From Treponema sp. (GTDB lineage Bacteria; Spirochaetota; Spirochaetia; Treponematales; Treponemataceae): a stretch of 64,000 nucleotides of DNA. Positions 41,425-50,173 of this stretch are shown piece after piece; position 1 is the first letter of the stretch, and every line of letters begins with the position of its first letter. The DNA lies in assembly GCA_017469785.1 (NCBI GenBank), contig JAFUFU010000027.1:62001-126000 (forward strand), read 5' to 3'. A program made the position numbers and the translations under genes. The notes below the pieces were generated by a model. The model searched no databases. It was not told the origin of the DNA and saw nothing but the letters and a program-made list of their open reading frames with translations.

Positions 41425-42568
41425 TAATCAAGCGGGCACCACCCCTTCGCAGCCCGGTCAGTCTCGGGGGCTAGGGAATGCCCGCACGGACGCGGGTAAA
41501 AGACCGTTGACCGCAAGAATTTTCAGGACATGGCGATCCAAATTTCCTCTTGCTTCATTCATCACTGCCCGTATAATCACCATGCTGGTCATTCTCTTTA
41601 TTTTGGGCTGGGCGCTTTTCGGGCTCATGGCTTTGGCTCCCGGTGACATCGTTGACCAGATGATGCAGCAGCAGCTCATGAGCCAGACAGAGGCGGGTGG
41701 CGGCGCAAACCGGGACAATCTTCTTTCCGAAGAGCAGATGGCAAAAATGCGCGCTGAGCTGGGCTTGGACAAGCCCTTTACGATTCAATATTTCCGATGG
41801 CTGGAGCGGGTTGTCATCCATCATGATTTGGGCGTTTCTCTCATTTCAAAGGCACCGGTTTCTTTCCTTATAAAAAGCCGCATTGTAAATTCTCTTGTGC
41901 TGAATCTTATCTCCCTGATTTTTATCACGATTTTCTCATTTTTGCTGGGCGTGTATTTTTCCAGCAAGGCTGGCACAAGGGTGGATTTGGCGGCCACCTT
42001 CTTTGCGCTCTTTTTCCACGCTTTCCCCGGAATCCTTCTTTTGATTCTCCTGCAGCTTTTCGCTTCTGTCACTTCGCTTTTCCCTGTGACGGCATACCCT
42101 GATTTTCCAATTTCAGAAAATCCGGTTAAATTCTTTTTCAGCTATAGCTATCATGTATTCCTGCCGCTTTTCGCATCTTTTTTGGGCGGAATCGGCGGAA
42201 CCATGCGCATGATTCGAAGCACCATGCTGGATCAGATGGGGCTTCCTTACATCATGGCTCTCCGTGCCCGGGGAATCAGCGAGCGGCGGGTCTATTTGAA
42301 CCACGCTTTCAGGAATACCCTCAATCCCTACATCACGGGCAGCGCGAATCTGTTGGCGAGCCTTTTCTCCGGAAGTCTTGTCCTTGAAATCATATTTTCA
42401 TATCCTGGAATCGGACGGCTCATGTACGATGCCGTCATGCAGCAGGATGTGAATCTTGTTCTGGCAAACAATATGTTTATTTCCGCGCTGGTTCTTGCCG
42501 GAATGACAATCAGCGACGTCCTGCTTGCGATTGTCGATCCAAGAATCCGCTACGGTAAGGAAAACTAA
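41417..42568 (+). CDS. oppB: Oligopeptide ABC transporter permease, OppB-like
   Basis: 384 residues from the ATG at 41417, which has AGGA at a good distance and overlaps the plsC end. An N-terminal extension of about 45 residues, polar and rich in Arg, Gly and Pro, precedes the first membrane helix and is not usual for OppB. Then come six hydrophobic segments and the ABC-permease EAA loop (MRIIRSTMLDQMGLPYIMALRARGISE, shown only in part: ALRARGISERRVYLNHAFRN). The segment between helices 1 and 2 holds the family periplasmic region with LGLDKPFTIQYFRWL. It forms the inner-membrane channel with OppC. Confidence 0.92.
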   Translation: MHSNQAGTTPSQPGQSRGLGNARTDAGKRPLTARIFRTWRSKFPLASFITARIITMLVILFILGWALFGLMALAPGDIVDQMMQQQLMSQTEAGGGANRDNLLSEEQMAKMRAELGLDKPFTIQYFRWLERVVIHHDLGVSLISKAPVSFLIKSRIVNSLVLNLISLIFITIFSFLLGVYFSSKAGTRVDLAATFFALFFHAFPGILLLILLQLFASVTSLFPVTAYPDFPISENPVKFFFSYSYHVFLPLFASFLGGIGGTMRMIRSTMLDQMGLPYIMALRARGISERRVYLNHAFRNTLNPYITGSANLLASLFSGSLVLEIIFSYPGIGRLMYDAVMQQDVNLVLANNMFISALVLAGMTISDVLLAIVDPRIRYGKEN

Positions 42569-42593
42569 GTTTTTATATAAGGAAGGTTTTACT

Positions 42594-43589
42594 ATGAAAA
42601 AATTACGTATCGTTTCGCTTGCGGCGATTGCCCTGCTTGCCCTTGGTCTCTTTTCTTGTGCCACGCTCAAGCAGCTGGGGCTTTCTCCCTCTGTCAATCT
42701 TGAAAAAGTTTCCATTGCTTCCCTTGATTTGGAAGGAATCACTTTCAACTGCAATTACGCTGTCACCAATCCCCTTCCGGTCGGCATCTCAATCAAAAAA
42801 GTTGCCGCTGATGTCCTCTGCAACGAAAGCAAGTTCACGTCTCTTTCCGCTGACGAGGGCGTGAAACTGACTGCTGGAGGAAAAAAATCAAACGCATTCA
42901 AATTCAAAATCCCTTATGAGACGATTATGTCTCTGGCAAAAAATTCAAATTCATCGAACAGCAAGTATCTTCCCTTCAAAGTGAATGGCTCTGTCGCCCT
43001 TGATTTGGGAAAATCTGCCGTCGTCCAGAACCTTGCATCAAATCTGCCTTTCTCAATGAATTTCAACGTTCCTGTGTTCAAGCCCTCGTTCTCGGTTTCA
43101 AATCCCAAGGTTCAGCTGCCAACTCTCGAAACGCTCAAAAACGCTCTTGTTTCGGGCGGCATGAATACGGTCAAGGCCGTGGCTCTCGCCGGTTCCATTG
43201 TTGCCGGAAAGTCTGTCGCTGAAAATGCTTTTGACGGCGTTAATCTGGACATGGATGTGAATTTCGACTTGAACGTGGCGAATTCAGGCTCTGCTCCCTG
43301 GAAATATGTGCTCAATAATTGTTCTATCAAGACTGCTTCCGGTGATGCAGTCAAACTCACGGCAAAAAATAACGAAATCACTTCTTCAAGCGGCACGATT
43401 CCAGTGACTGCAAAACTCAACACTCTCACTGCCGGAAAATTCATTGCCCAAATCCTGAACAAAAAAGGCGCGAATCCCACATTCGCGTTTGACAGCGGAC
43501 TTACATTTACGGAACTTTCTTATGCGCCGAATCTGCCGCTTTCATATTCAAAGGAAATCCCAATCGGGAATTTTTCTGTGACAAAATAA
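42594..43589 (+). CDS. Lipoprotein with LEA14/WHy-like domain
   Basis: 331 residues from the ATG at 42594 (GGAAGG upstream). The signal peptide ends in LGLFSC, a lipobox. The first part of the mature protein (about 30-150) has the LEA14/WHy pattern: VSIASLDLEGITFNCNYAVT then NPLPVGISIKKV with the conserved Asn-Pro and a bulge of small residues. A second similar beta domain seems to follow (FDLNVANSGSAPWKY). Such domains are known from desiccation and cell-surface proteins. It lies between oppB and the oppC-oppD fusion, so it may be a periplasmic partner of peptide uptake; that is inference from position. Confidence 0.78.
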   Translation: MKKLRIVSLAAIALLALGLFSCATLKQLGLSPSVNLEKVSIASLDLEGITFNCNYAVTNPLPVGISIKKVAADVLCNESKFTSLSADEGVKLTAGGKKSNAFKFKIPYETIMSLAKNSNSSNSKYLPFKVNGSVALDLGKSAVVQNLASNLPFSMNFNVPVFKPSFSVSNPKVQLPTLETLKNALVSGGMNTVKAVALAGSIVAGKSVAENAFDGVNLDMDVNFDLNVANSGSAPWKYVLNNCSIKTASGDAVKLTAKNNEITSSSGTIPVTAKLNTLTAGKFIAQILNKKGANPTFAFDSGLTFTELSYAPNLPLSYSKEIPIGNFSVTK

Positions 43590-43628
43590 GGCTGCGTAAA
43601 AAGGACGCAGATTTTGACGGAGTTTTTT

Positions 43629-45857
43629 ATGAAGCGATTATTCCAATATCTAAAGACAAGGCCTCTCGCGCTGATTTCTGTCTGCGTCCTTATTATTCTC
43701 TATCTTTTCATGATTTTTGCGGAATTCATCTCGCCCTATACGCCCACCCGTACTTTTGAGGAAGACACTTTCCATCCCTCAAACATTGAGCTTAGCGCAA
43801 AAGGCTTGGTCGCCAGAGAATACCGGGTCTTGAACCCCATTACATGGCGGTACGCGAAAGTGAAGGGGAGCGAATTCCATCACAAAATCCGCTTTTTCGT
43901 AAAAGGCGAGGAATACCGCCTCTTCGGACTCATTCCGCTAAGCCGCCACCTTTTCGGCACCCTTCCTGAGCCAAAAACCGGCGAAGTCTACCCGGTCTTT
44001 CTCTTCGGGGCGGACAATCTCGGCCGCGACCTTTTTTCCCGCATGGTCTACGGAAGCCGGATCTCCCTTACAATCGGCTTTGTGGCCAGCGCAATCTCTC
44101 TTGTCCTGGCGATTCTTCTTGGGGGAATAGCCGGCTACTATGGCGGAAAAACTGACTGGGCCATCATGCGCTTCTCCGAGTTTTTCATGCTGATTCCGGG
44201 GCTTTACCTCATTCTCTTTTTGCGCTCCCTTTTGAACAGCAAGATGGATTCAGGCACCAGCTACATGATAATCACGGTGATTCTCTCCCTGGTCGGCTGG
44301 CCCGGCACCGCCCGCACACTCCGGGGCATGGTTCACTCAATCAAGCGGGAAGAATTCGTCCTTGACGCGGGCCTTGAAGGAATCCCTTCCACAGTGATAA
44401 TTTTCGCCCACATTATCCCCCAGATTACCAGCCTCTTAATCGTCTCGACCACGCTGGCCATTCCGGGCTTTATCATGAGCGAGACTACTCTTTCTTATCT
44501 GGGGCTTGGCATCGCCGACCCTGCCGTAAGCTGGGGCAGCCTCATAAACCGTGACATCTCCACCCTGTCAAACCTCAAGAATTTCCCCTGGCTCTTAACT
44601 CCGGTCTGGCTTTTGCTTGCCGTAACCCTGGCCTTCAACTTTTTGGGCGATGCCCTCCGGGACTATTTCGACCCCTATCATGTGATTTTCCCTGCATGGA
44701 AGAAAAAAAGGGCGTTCCCCGCCAAAGGCGGGGCGGGCTTTCCGTGGTTCCGCGCTAACTGCGCTCCATTGCTTCATTCGGCCGCTCCGCTCTCTCATTC
44801 CGCAACGGCTGACGCCGCCACTCCAATCCCTAACGCTGCGAACCGTAAATCCGTGCAGGGCATTCCTGACGCATTCCTTTCTGTTCAGAATCTTCGGGTT
44901 TCATTCACTGTCTTGCGAGGCTCTTCCCATACGATTATTCAGTCCGTGCGGGGAGTTTCCTTTCAGATGAATCGGGGAGAAATCCTTGGAATCGTGGGCG
45001 AGTCGGGAAGCGGAAAATCTGTCACAACTACGGCGATTCCTGCCCTGCATCCGTCCAATGCCACGGTTGAGGGAAAAATCTTCTTTGACGGCGTGGAGCT
45101 TACTTCCCTGAGCCAAAAAGAGATGCGCTCATACCGGGGAAAGAAAATCGGTCTTATCTTTCAGGAGCCGGGCAGAAGCTTTGACCCCCTGCAGAACATA
45201 GGCTCTGTCTTCTTCGAGACCTTCAGAAACAGCCAGCCTGAAATCAGCCGCGGCGAGGCGGACAAAAAAGCCGTGGCTCTTCTTGATGAGGTGGGCCTGC
45301 CGGACCCCAAAAGCCGCCTTAAAAATTACCCCCACCAGTTCTCAGGCGGCCAGTTGCAGCGAATCTCCATCGCCCTTTCCCTTGCCCAGGGCTGCCAGCT
45401 TCTGATTGCAGACGAGCCAACCACCGCCCTTGATGTCACTATTCAGGCTCAGATTGTCTCTTTGCTCTCAAATCTGCGAAAAACGCGGAATCTTTCTATT
45501 ATATTTATCAGCCACAACATAGATTTGGTGGCAGGCCTCTGCGACAATATCATCGTAATGTACGGCGGCCTCATTATGGAGAAGGGCAGTAGTGAGGAAA
45601 TCATGCGCCATGCAAAGCATCCTTACACTCAGGCTCTCCTTGCCTCTTCGCCGAAATTCGGCAGCCACTACAGCAAAGAAAAATTAGTCTCAATCCCAGG
45701 CCGCGTCACGGATCCCGCTCACCCTGAGCCGGGCTGTCCTTTCGCGCCGAGATGTACTTTTGCAAAAGAAGAATGTCGCTCCAAAGACTGTAAGATGGTT
45801 CATTGTTACAAGATGGAAGAAGGCATTTCTGGCAGGCACAGGAAATCTGTGCTATAA
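43629..45857 (+). CDS. Fused peptide-transporter permease and ATPase (OppC-OppD)
   Basis: 742 residues from the ATG at 43629 (GGAG 9 bases upstream). Residues 1-355 are an OppC-type permease: one helix, a periplasmic insert, five more helices and the EAA loop region (GTARTLRGMVHSIKREEFV). Residues about 360-408 are a low-complexity Ala/Pro linker encoded by a dispersed repeat. Residues about 415-735 are an OppD-type ATPase with Walker A GESGSGKSVTT (near 457), signature FSGGQLQR (near 571), Walker B LLIADEPTTALD (near 590) and the C-terminal Cys cluster. In most bacteria these are two genes. The frame is open throughout, so the fusion is real unless a sequencing error removed a stop. Confidence 0.9.
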   Translation: MKRLFQYLKTRPLALISVCVLIILYLFMIFAEFISPYTPTRTFEEDTFHPSNIELSAKGLVAREYRVLNPITWRYAKVKGSEFHHKIRFFVKGEEYRLFGLIPLSRHLFGTLPEPKTGEVYPVFLFGADNLGRDLFSRMVYGSRISLTIGFVASAISLVLAILLGGIAGYYGGKTDWAIMRFSEFFMLIPGLYLILFLRSLLNSKMDSGTSYMIITVILSLVGWPGTARTLRGMVHSIKREEFVLDAGLEGIPSTVIIFAHIIPQITSLLIVSTTLAIPGFIMSETTLSYLGLGIADPAVSWGSLINRDISTLSNLKNFPWLLTPVWLLLAVTLAFNFLGDALRDYFDPYHVIFPAWKKKRAFPAKGGAGFPWFRANCAPLLHSAAPLSHSATADAATPIPNAANRKSVQGIPDAFLSVQNLRVSFTVLRGSSHTIIQSVRGVSFQMNRGEILGIVGESGSGKSVTTTAIPALHPSNATVEGKIFFDGVELTSLSQKEMRSYRGKKIGLIFQEPGRSFDPLQNIGSVFFETFRNSQPEISRGEADKKAVALLDEVGLPDPKSRLKNYPHQFSGGQLQRISIALSLAQGCQLLIADEPTTALDVTIQAQIVSLLSNLRKTRNLSIIFISHNIDLVAGLCDNIIVMYGGLIMEKGSSEEIMRHAKHPYTQALLASSPKFGSHYSKEKLVSIPGRVTDPAHPEPGCPFAPRCTFAKEECRSKDCKMVHCYKMEEGISGRHRKSVL
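44709..44845 (-). repeat. Family A repeat forming the linker of the OppC-OppD fusion
   Basis: Read on the minus strand it contains TTAGGGATTGGAGTGGCGGC, GTCAGCCGTT, GAATGAAGC, GCGGAACCACG and AAAGCCCG in the same order as the intergenic copy at 12622-12735. It also contains a short hairpin CCCCGCC/GGCGGGG at its 3' end. On the + strand it is translated as an Ala/Pro/Ser-rich segment. Confidence 0.82.
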
Positions 45858-45887
45858 TTTTCGCAATAATTTGCTGAGGGAGCTGCT

Positions 45888-46997
45888 ATGGCAGAAAAAT
45901 TAGGCATTGTGGCGCTGGAGTCTGCGGCCAACGCCGGAAATATCATAGACTCGATTCTTTCTGGCTGGCGGAATGGAGAGCATTTTCTCATTCCCGTCCA
46001 ATGTCCGCGTTTCGGAACAGGCGAGGCTAAGGGAATTGTCAAGGAGTCGGTGCGCGACCGGGATTTGTACATTCTCGTCGATGTATGCAATCCTTCCGTC
46101 ACCTACCTCATGGACGGCGAGAGAAACCGCATGTCTCCCGATGACCATTTTCAGGATTTAAAGCGTGTGATTGCAGCCTGCAACGGAAAGGCCGGAAGAA
46201 TCACTGTGATTATGCCCTTCCTCTACGAAAGCCGCCAGCATCGCCGTGTTTTGCGTGAATCACTTGATTGCGCTGTCATGCTGCAGGAACTGGTGAATAT
46301 GGGTGTGCACGAAATCATCACTTTTGATGCCCACGATCCACGGATGCAGAGCGCGATTCCTTTGAGCGGCTTTGAGAACGTCTCGCCCTCGCTCCAGTTT
46401 ACCCAGGCCCTTCTTTCTGAATACGGAGACTTGCAGATTGACAGCAAGCACGTGATGTTTATCTCGCCCGATGAAGGGGCGATGGACCGCGTTGTCTTCA
46501 TGGCGACGATTTTCGGCGTGAATGTGGGAATGTTCTACAAGCGGAGGAATTACACCACCATCGTAAACGGCATGAATCCGATTATCGCCCACGATTTCTG
46601 CGGCGAGTCTGTCAAGGGCAAGGACTGTATCGTCGTTGACGACATGATTTCTTCTGGCACAAGCATTATTGACGTGGCAAAGCAGCTCAAAGAACGGGGG
46701 GCAAAGAGAGTTTTTCTTTTCGCAACTTTCGGTCTCTTCACCAACGGCTTTGAGAAATTCGACGCTGCTTTTTCCCAGGGGCTGTTTGACCGCGTTTTTA
46801 CCACCAACCTCATTCACCAAAAAACGGAGCTTACACAAAAATCATGGTATTTCTCGGTCGACATGAACCGTTATGTGGCGGCCATCATAGATACTCTGAA
46901 CAAGGGCGAAAGTATGCAGGAACTTATCCGGCCTGCCCGGCGAATGAAAGAAATGCTTGATTTATACCGGAAAAACGGGGAAAATAACAAACAATGA
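45888..46997 (+). CDS. prs: Divergent ribose-phosphate pyrophosphokinase
   Basis: 369 residues, about 50 longer than usual. PRPP synthetase makes the activated ribose used by purM/purN/pyrE routes. The PRPP loop VVDDMISSGTSIIDVAKQL and the segment MPFLYESRQHRR (usual form YARQDRK) are clear; the usual DLHADQIQGFF region appears as FDAHDPRMQSAIP, which keeps the His. A MSPDDHFQDLKRVI segment replaces the normal MELLIMIDA region. So it belongs to the divergent class seen in some spirochaetes and protists. It lies between the oppC-oppD fusion and oppF, and its stop overlaps the oppF ATG (ATGA). Confidence 0.88.
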   Translation: MAEKLGIVALESAANAGNIIDSILSGWRNGEHFLIPVQCPRFGTGEAKGIVKESVRDRDLYILVDVCNPSVTYLMDGERNRMSPDDHFQDLKRVIAACNGKAGRITVIMPFLYESRQHRRVLRESLDCAVMLQELVNMGVHEIITFDAHDPRMQSAIPLSGFENVSPSLQFTQALLSEYGDLQIDSKHVMFISPDEGAMDRVVFMATIFGVNVGMFYKRRNYTTIVNGMNPIIAHDFCGESVKGKDCIVVDDMISSGTSIIDVAKQLKERGAKRVFLFATFGLFTNGFEKFDAAFSQGLFDRVFTTNLIHQKTELTQKSWYFSVDMNRYVAAIIDTLNKGESMQELIRPARRMKEMLDLYRKNGENNKQ

Positions 46998-47950
46998 GTG
47001 ACTATATAATCCAAGCCGACCATCTGACCAAACGCTTTACACTGGAGGCAGGCTTTTTTGCCAGAAATGACCGCTTTGTCTATGCTGTCAACGATGTCTC
47101 CTTCGGAATTCAGCGGGGCAAAACCTACGGCTTGGTAGGGGAGAGCGGTTGCGGAAAAACCACCACGGCGCGAATGTTGGTCAGAATGTACAGGGCCGAT
47201 AGTGGCGCAATCTGGTACAGTCCGAACGCAGGGGCACAAAACATCTTGCTGTTCAATCGCAAACAACTTCGCTCATACCGGGAAAAAATCAAATATGTCT
47301 TTCAGGATCCTTCCCGTTCCTTGAACCCCCGTATGACCGTGTTCAATATCCTTACCGCCAGCTATAAATATTCTACAATCTGGCCAGGGAAAAAAATCGC
47401 TTATGAAGAGGCTGCCGCCATTATGGAAGAAGTGGGGCTGGAGCCTTTGGATCTTGAGAAAGGTCCTTCTGAGTTTTCAGGTGGTCAGCGGCAGAGAATC
47501 TCAATTGCCCGCGCCCTTATCATGAAGCCTGAAGTAATGTTCTGTGATGAGGTTGTCAGCGCCCTGGATGTCAGCATCCAAAGCCAAATCCTAAATCTCT
47601 TGCAGCGCATCCGTGAAAAGCGTGGAATTTCATTTCTCTTTATCGCTCACGATTTGCGGGTCTCCTGCTATTTCTGCGACACAATCGGCGTAATGTACCG
47701 AGGCCTGCTCGTGGAGGAAGCTCCTGCCCGCGATCTCTATAAAACCGCGACCCATCCTTACACAAAGTTGCTCTTTCAGGGAAGCGGCGGCATGCATACT
47801 CAGGCAGGCGGTGAGGTCAAGACTACTCTGGAAAGTCTTCAAGGCTGTCCTTTCGCCCATCGATGCCCCCATGCAGGCATGAAATGCACTGAGCGAATTC
47901 CCGATTGGAAGGAAGTTGCTCCCGGTCACAAAGTAAGATGCGTATTATAG
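46994..47950 (+). CDS. oppF: Oligopeptide ABC transporter ATPase, OppF-like
   Basis: 318 residues. Walker A GESGCGKTTTARML, the Q-loop region KYVFQDPSRSLNPRMTV, signature FSGGQRQRISIARAL, Walker B VMFCDEVVSALDVS and the H-loop IAHDL are all present, and the C-terminal oligopeptide-transporter tail has the Cys cluster (GCPFAHRCPHAGMKC). It pairs with the OppD half of the fusion protein to energise peptide uptake. Translationally coupled to the prs gene before it. Confidence 0.94.
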   Translation: MSDYIIQADHLTKRFTLEAGFFARNDRFVYAVNDVSFGIQRGKTYGLVGESGCGKTTTARMLVRMYRADSGAIWYSPNAGAQNILLFNRKQLRSYREKIKYVFQDPSRSLNPRMTVFNILTASYKYSTIWPGKKIAYEEAAAIMEEVGLEPLDLEKGPSEFSGGQRQRISIARALIMKPEVMFCDEVVSALDVSIQSQILNLLQRIREKRGISFLFIAHDLRVSCYFCDTIGVMYRGLLVEEAPARDLYKTATHPYTKLLFQGSGGMHTQAGGEVKTTLESLQGCPFAHRCPHAGMKCTERIPDWKEVAPGHKVRCVL

Positions 47951-48005
47951 GAATTTATCGCAGAGAACATATACACGGAATGCGAATCTGTGCTAATCTG
48001 TGATT
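47950..48005. repeat. ATCTGTG repeat (family C) upstream of nhaC
   Basis: Contains CGAATCTGTGCTAATCTGTG within a run starting CGCAGAGAACATATACACGG. It fills most of the oppF-nhaC gap. Confidence 0.6.
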
Positions 48006-48022
48006 CATTATATGGAGTTATT

Positions 48023-49525
48023 ATGACAGGAACATTCTGGTCACTGGTGCCGCCGATTGTAGCAATTGCGCTGGCACTCATCACAAAGGAAGTGTATTCT
48101 TCACTTTTTGTCGGAATATTAATCGGCGGTGCTTTTTTTGCCATTGATGCCCATTCAGGCTTTACGGGCTTTTTTACGCATGTGTTCAGCGACGGCTTGA
48201 TAAAGCAGCTTTCTGATCCGTGGAACGTTGGCATTCTGGTTTTCCTCGTTGTCCTCGGCACAATGGTGGCTCTCATGAATTCCGCCGGCGGCTCCGCTGC
48301 TTTCGGAGACTGGGCCAAAAAACATATTAAGAGCCGTGTCGGAGCGCAGGTGGCTACAATCTTCCTTGGAATCCTTATCTTCATCGACGATTACTTCAAC
48401 TGTCTCACTGTCGGCTCTGTCATGCGTCCCGTTACCGATAAATACCGTGTTTCCCGCGAAAAACTTGCCTATCTGATTGACGCGACTGCGGCTCCAATCT
48501 GTATCATCGCGCCGATTTCTTCATGGGCGGCGGCTGTAGCAGGCTTTGTCTCTGAAGGAGAGAACGGTCTTGCTCTTTTCTGCAAGGCGATTCCATTCAA
48601 TTTCTACGCTTTCTTCACTGTTGGCATGATGTTCCTTATCGTCTGCCTCAAGTTTGATTTCTCTTCAATGGCACGTTTCGAGAGCCTTGCCGAAGAAAAA
48701 GAGCTTTCTTCTGATAAAGCCGATAAAATAGGCCGGGGTACTGTCTTTGATTTGGTTTTCCCGATTGTAAGCCTTATCCTGCTTTGTACTGTCGGCATGA
48801 TTTACACCGGCGGTTTCTTTGCTTCCGGAGAAAATCACAAAAACTTCATTGATGCGTTTGCAAATTCCGACGCTTCTGTGGGCCTTGTGCTTGGTTCTGT
48901 TGCCGCCCTGATTTGTACCCTCATAGTCTATGTTCCCAGGCGGGTTCTTCCTTTCAGGGCCTGTATGTCTTGTCTCCCGGAGGGGTTCAAGGCGATGGTC
49001 GGGGCAATCCTGATTCTTGCCCTTGCATGGACTCTCAAAGCCATGACAGATTCTCTCGAAGCCGCAAAATATGTCGCCGGTCTCATGGAGAAGGCGGGGG
49101 CTGTCAAATCATTCCTTCCGGCCCTTATTTTCGTGGTCGCGCTCTTCCTTGCTTTCTCAACTGGAACGAGCTGGGGAACTTTCGGCATCCTCATTCCGAT
49201 TTGTATCGCTGTTTTCCCAAATGTCTCTGACCCCTTGCGCATCATTTCGATTTCTGCCTGTATGGCCGGAGCTGTCGCAGGAGACCATTGCTCACCAATC
49301 TCCGACACCACAATCATGGCCAGCGCGGGGGCGCAGTGTGACCATGTGAACCATGTCTCGACTCAGCTTCCATACGTCATGGTTGTTGCAGTCGTCTCTT
49401 TCATCACTTACATTGTCGCGGGCTTTACTCACGGGCTTGGAATCCTTGCCAGCGGAATTATCTCATGGATTGTCGGAGCAGCCCTTCTTTTGGGATCTTT
49501 GCTCTTCATCAAAAATAAAAAATAA
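48023..49525 (+). CDS. nhaC: NhaC-family Na+/H+ antiporter
   Basis: 500 residues from the ATG at 48023, 9 bases after GGAG. About 12 membrane segments. Family segments include FIDDYFNCLTVGSVMRPVTD with the conserved acidic pair and polar residues, and SCMAGAVAGDHCSPISDTTI shown here in part as GDHCSPISDTTIMASAG, which is the diagnostic NhaC motif. It should exchange cytosolic H+ or a substrate such as malate/lactate for Na+. The LUD gene follows after 11 bases, so the two form an operon. Confidence 0.92.
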   Translation: MTGTFWSLVPPIVAIALALITKEVYSSLFVGILIGGAFFAIDAHSGFTGFFTHVFSDGLIKQLSDPWNVGILVFLVVLGTMVALMNSAGGSAAFGDWAKKHIKSRVGAQVATIFLGILIFIDDYFNCLTVGSVMRPVTDKYRVSREKLAYLIDATAAPICIIAPISSWAAAVAGFVSEGENGLALFCKAIPFNFYAFFTVGMMFLIVCLKFDFSSMARFESLAEEKELSSDKADKIGRGTVFDLVFPIVSLILLCTVGMIYTGGFFASGENHKNFIDAFANSDASVGLVLGSVAALICTLIVYVPRRVLPFRACMSCLPEGFKAMVGAILILALAWTLKAMTDSLEAAKYVAGLMEKAGAVKSFLPALIFVVALFLAFSTGTSWGTFGILIPICIAVFPNVSDPLRIISISACMAGAVAGDHCSPISDTTIMASAGAQCDHVNHVSTQLPYVMVVAVVSFITYIVAGFTHGLGILASGIISWIVGAALLLGSLLFIKNKK

Positions 49526-49536
49526 GGAGTCGAATC

Positions 49537-50106
49537 ATGGACATAGAGAAAATAATCGAAAATCTTAAAAAACGTGGTTTTGAGGCTGTTTTTGCCGCCA
49601 CAAAGGCTGATGCTGTCGAAAAGGCGCTCTCTTTCATCCCGGAAGGTTCTTCTGTCTCATGGGGCGGTTCTGTCTCAATCGAGGAGTCAGGCTTGCTTGC
49701 CCGTATCAAGGCAGGGAATTATATTAAAATCGACCGGGATGAGGCAAAATCTCCTGAAGAACGCTTTGAAATCATGCGCAAGGCTCTTACCGCCGACACC
49801 TTCCTTACAAGCTTTAACGCTGTGAGCGAAGACGGCGTTCTTTTCAATATCGACGGAAACGGAAACCGCGTGGCTGCAATCACTTTTGGACCGAAATCAG
49901 TGGTTGCCCTCGTCGGAATCAATAAAATCGTTCCCGCCGAATCTGACCTTGAAACACGTGCCCTTAAAATCGCCGCCCCTCTGAACGCAAAACGACTGAA
50001 GCTCTCCGACGAGAAGGATATCTGCGCTGTTTTTGAAAAGGTGAGAATCTGCAAAAACAAAGGCAGAATCAAAATCATCCTGGTTGGCGAAAACTTGGGA
50101 TATTAA
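49537..50106 (+). CDS. LUD-domain (LutC/YkgG-like) protein
   Basis: 189 residues. It matches the lactate-utilisation LUD domain: an N-terminal helix, AVEKALSFIPEGSSVSWGG with the typical Gly-Gly strand end, the SFNAVSEDGVLFNIDGNGNR segment that is the strongest family marker, and VALVGINKIVP. Single-domain members of this kind are often without LutA/LutB partners, and their reaction is not established. Co-transcribed with the upstream nhaC, which suggests a role connected with organic-acid transport or metabolism (inference). Confidence 0.88.
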   Translation: MDIEKIIENLKKRGFEAVFAATKADAVEKALSFIPEGSSVSWGGSVSIEESGLLARIKAGNYIKIDRDEAKSPEERFEIMRKALTADTFLTSFNAVSEDGVLFNIDGNGNRVAAITFGPKSVVALVGINKIVPAESDLETRALKIAAPLNAKRLKLSDEKDICAVFEKVRICKNKGRIKIILVGENLGY

Positions 50107-50109
50107 AAT

Positions 50110-50168
50110 AAAAATTCCTCACAGGACTTGGGAGTGCGCTTAGTGCCCCTTTCCTGTGTGGGAATTTA
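50110..50168. repeat. Long inverted repeat in front of the pseudouridine synthase gene (family B related)
   Basis: AAATTCCTCACAGGA and the matching TCCTGTGTGGGAATTT form a stem of about 15 bp with one or two mismatches around a 28-base loop. The left arm matches the family B word TTCCTCACAG. The structure ends 6 bases before the ATG at 50174 and could hide the ribosome site. Confidence 0.7.
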
Positions 50169-50173
50169 AAAAT

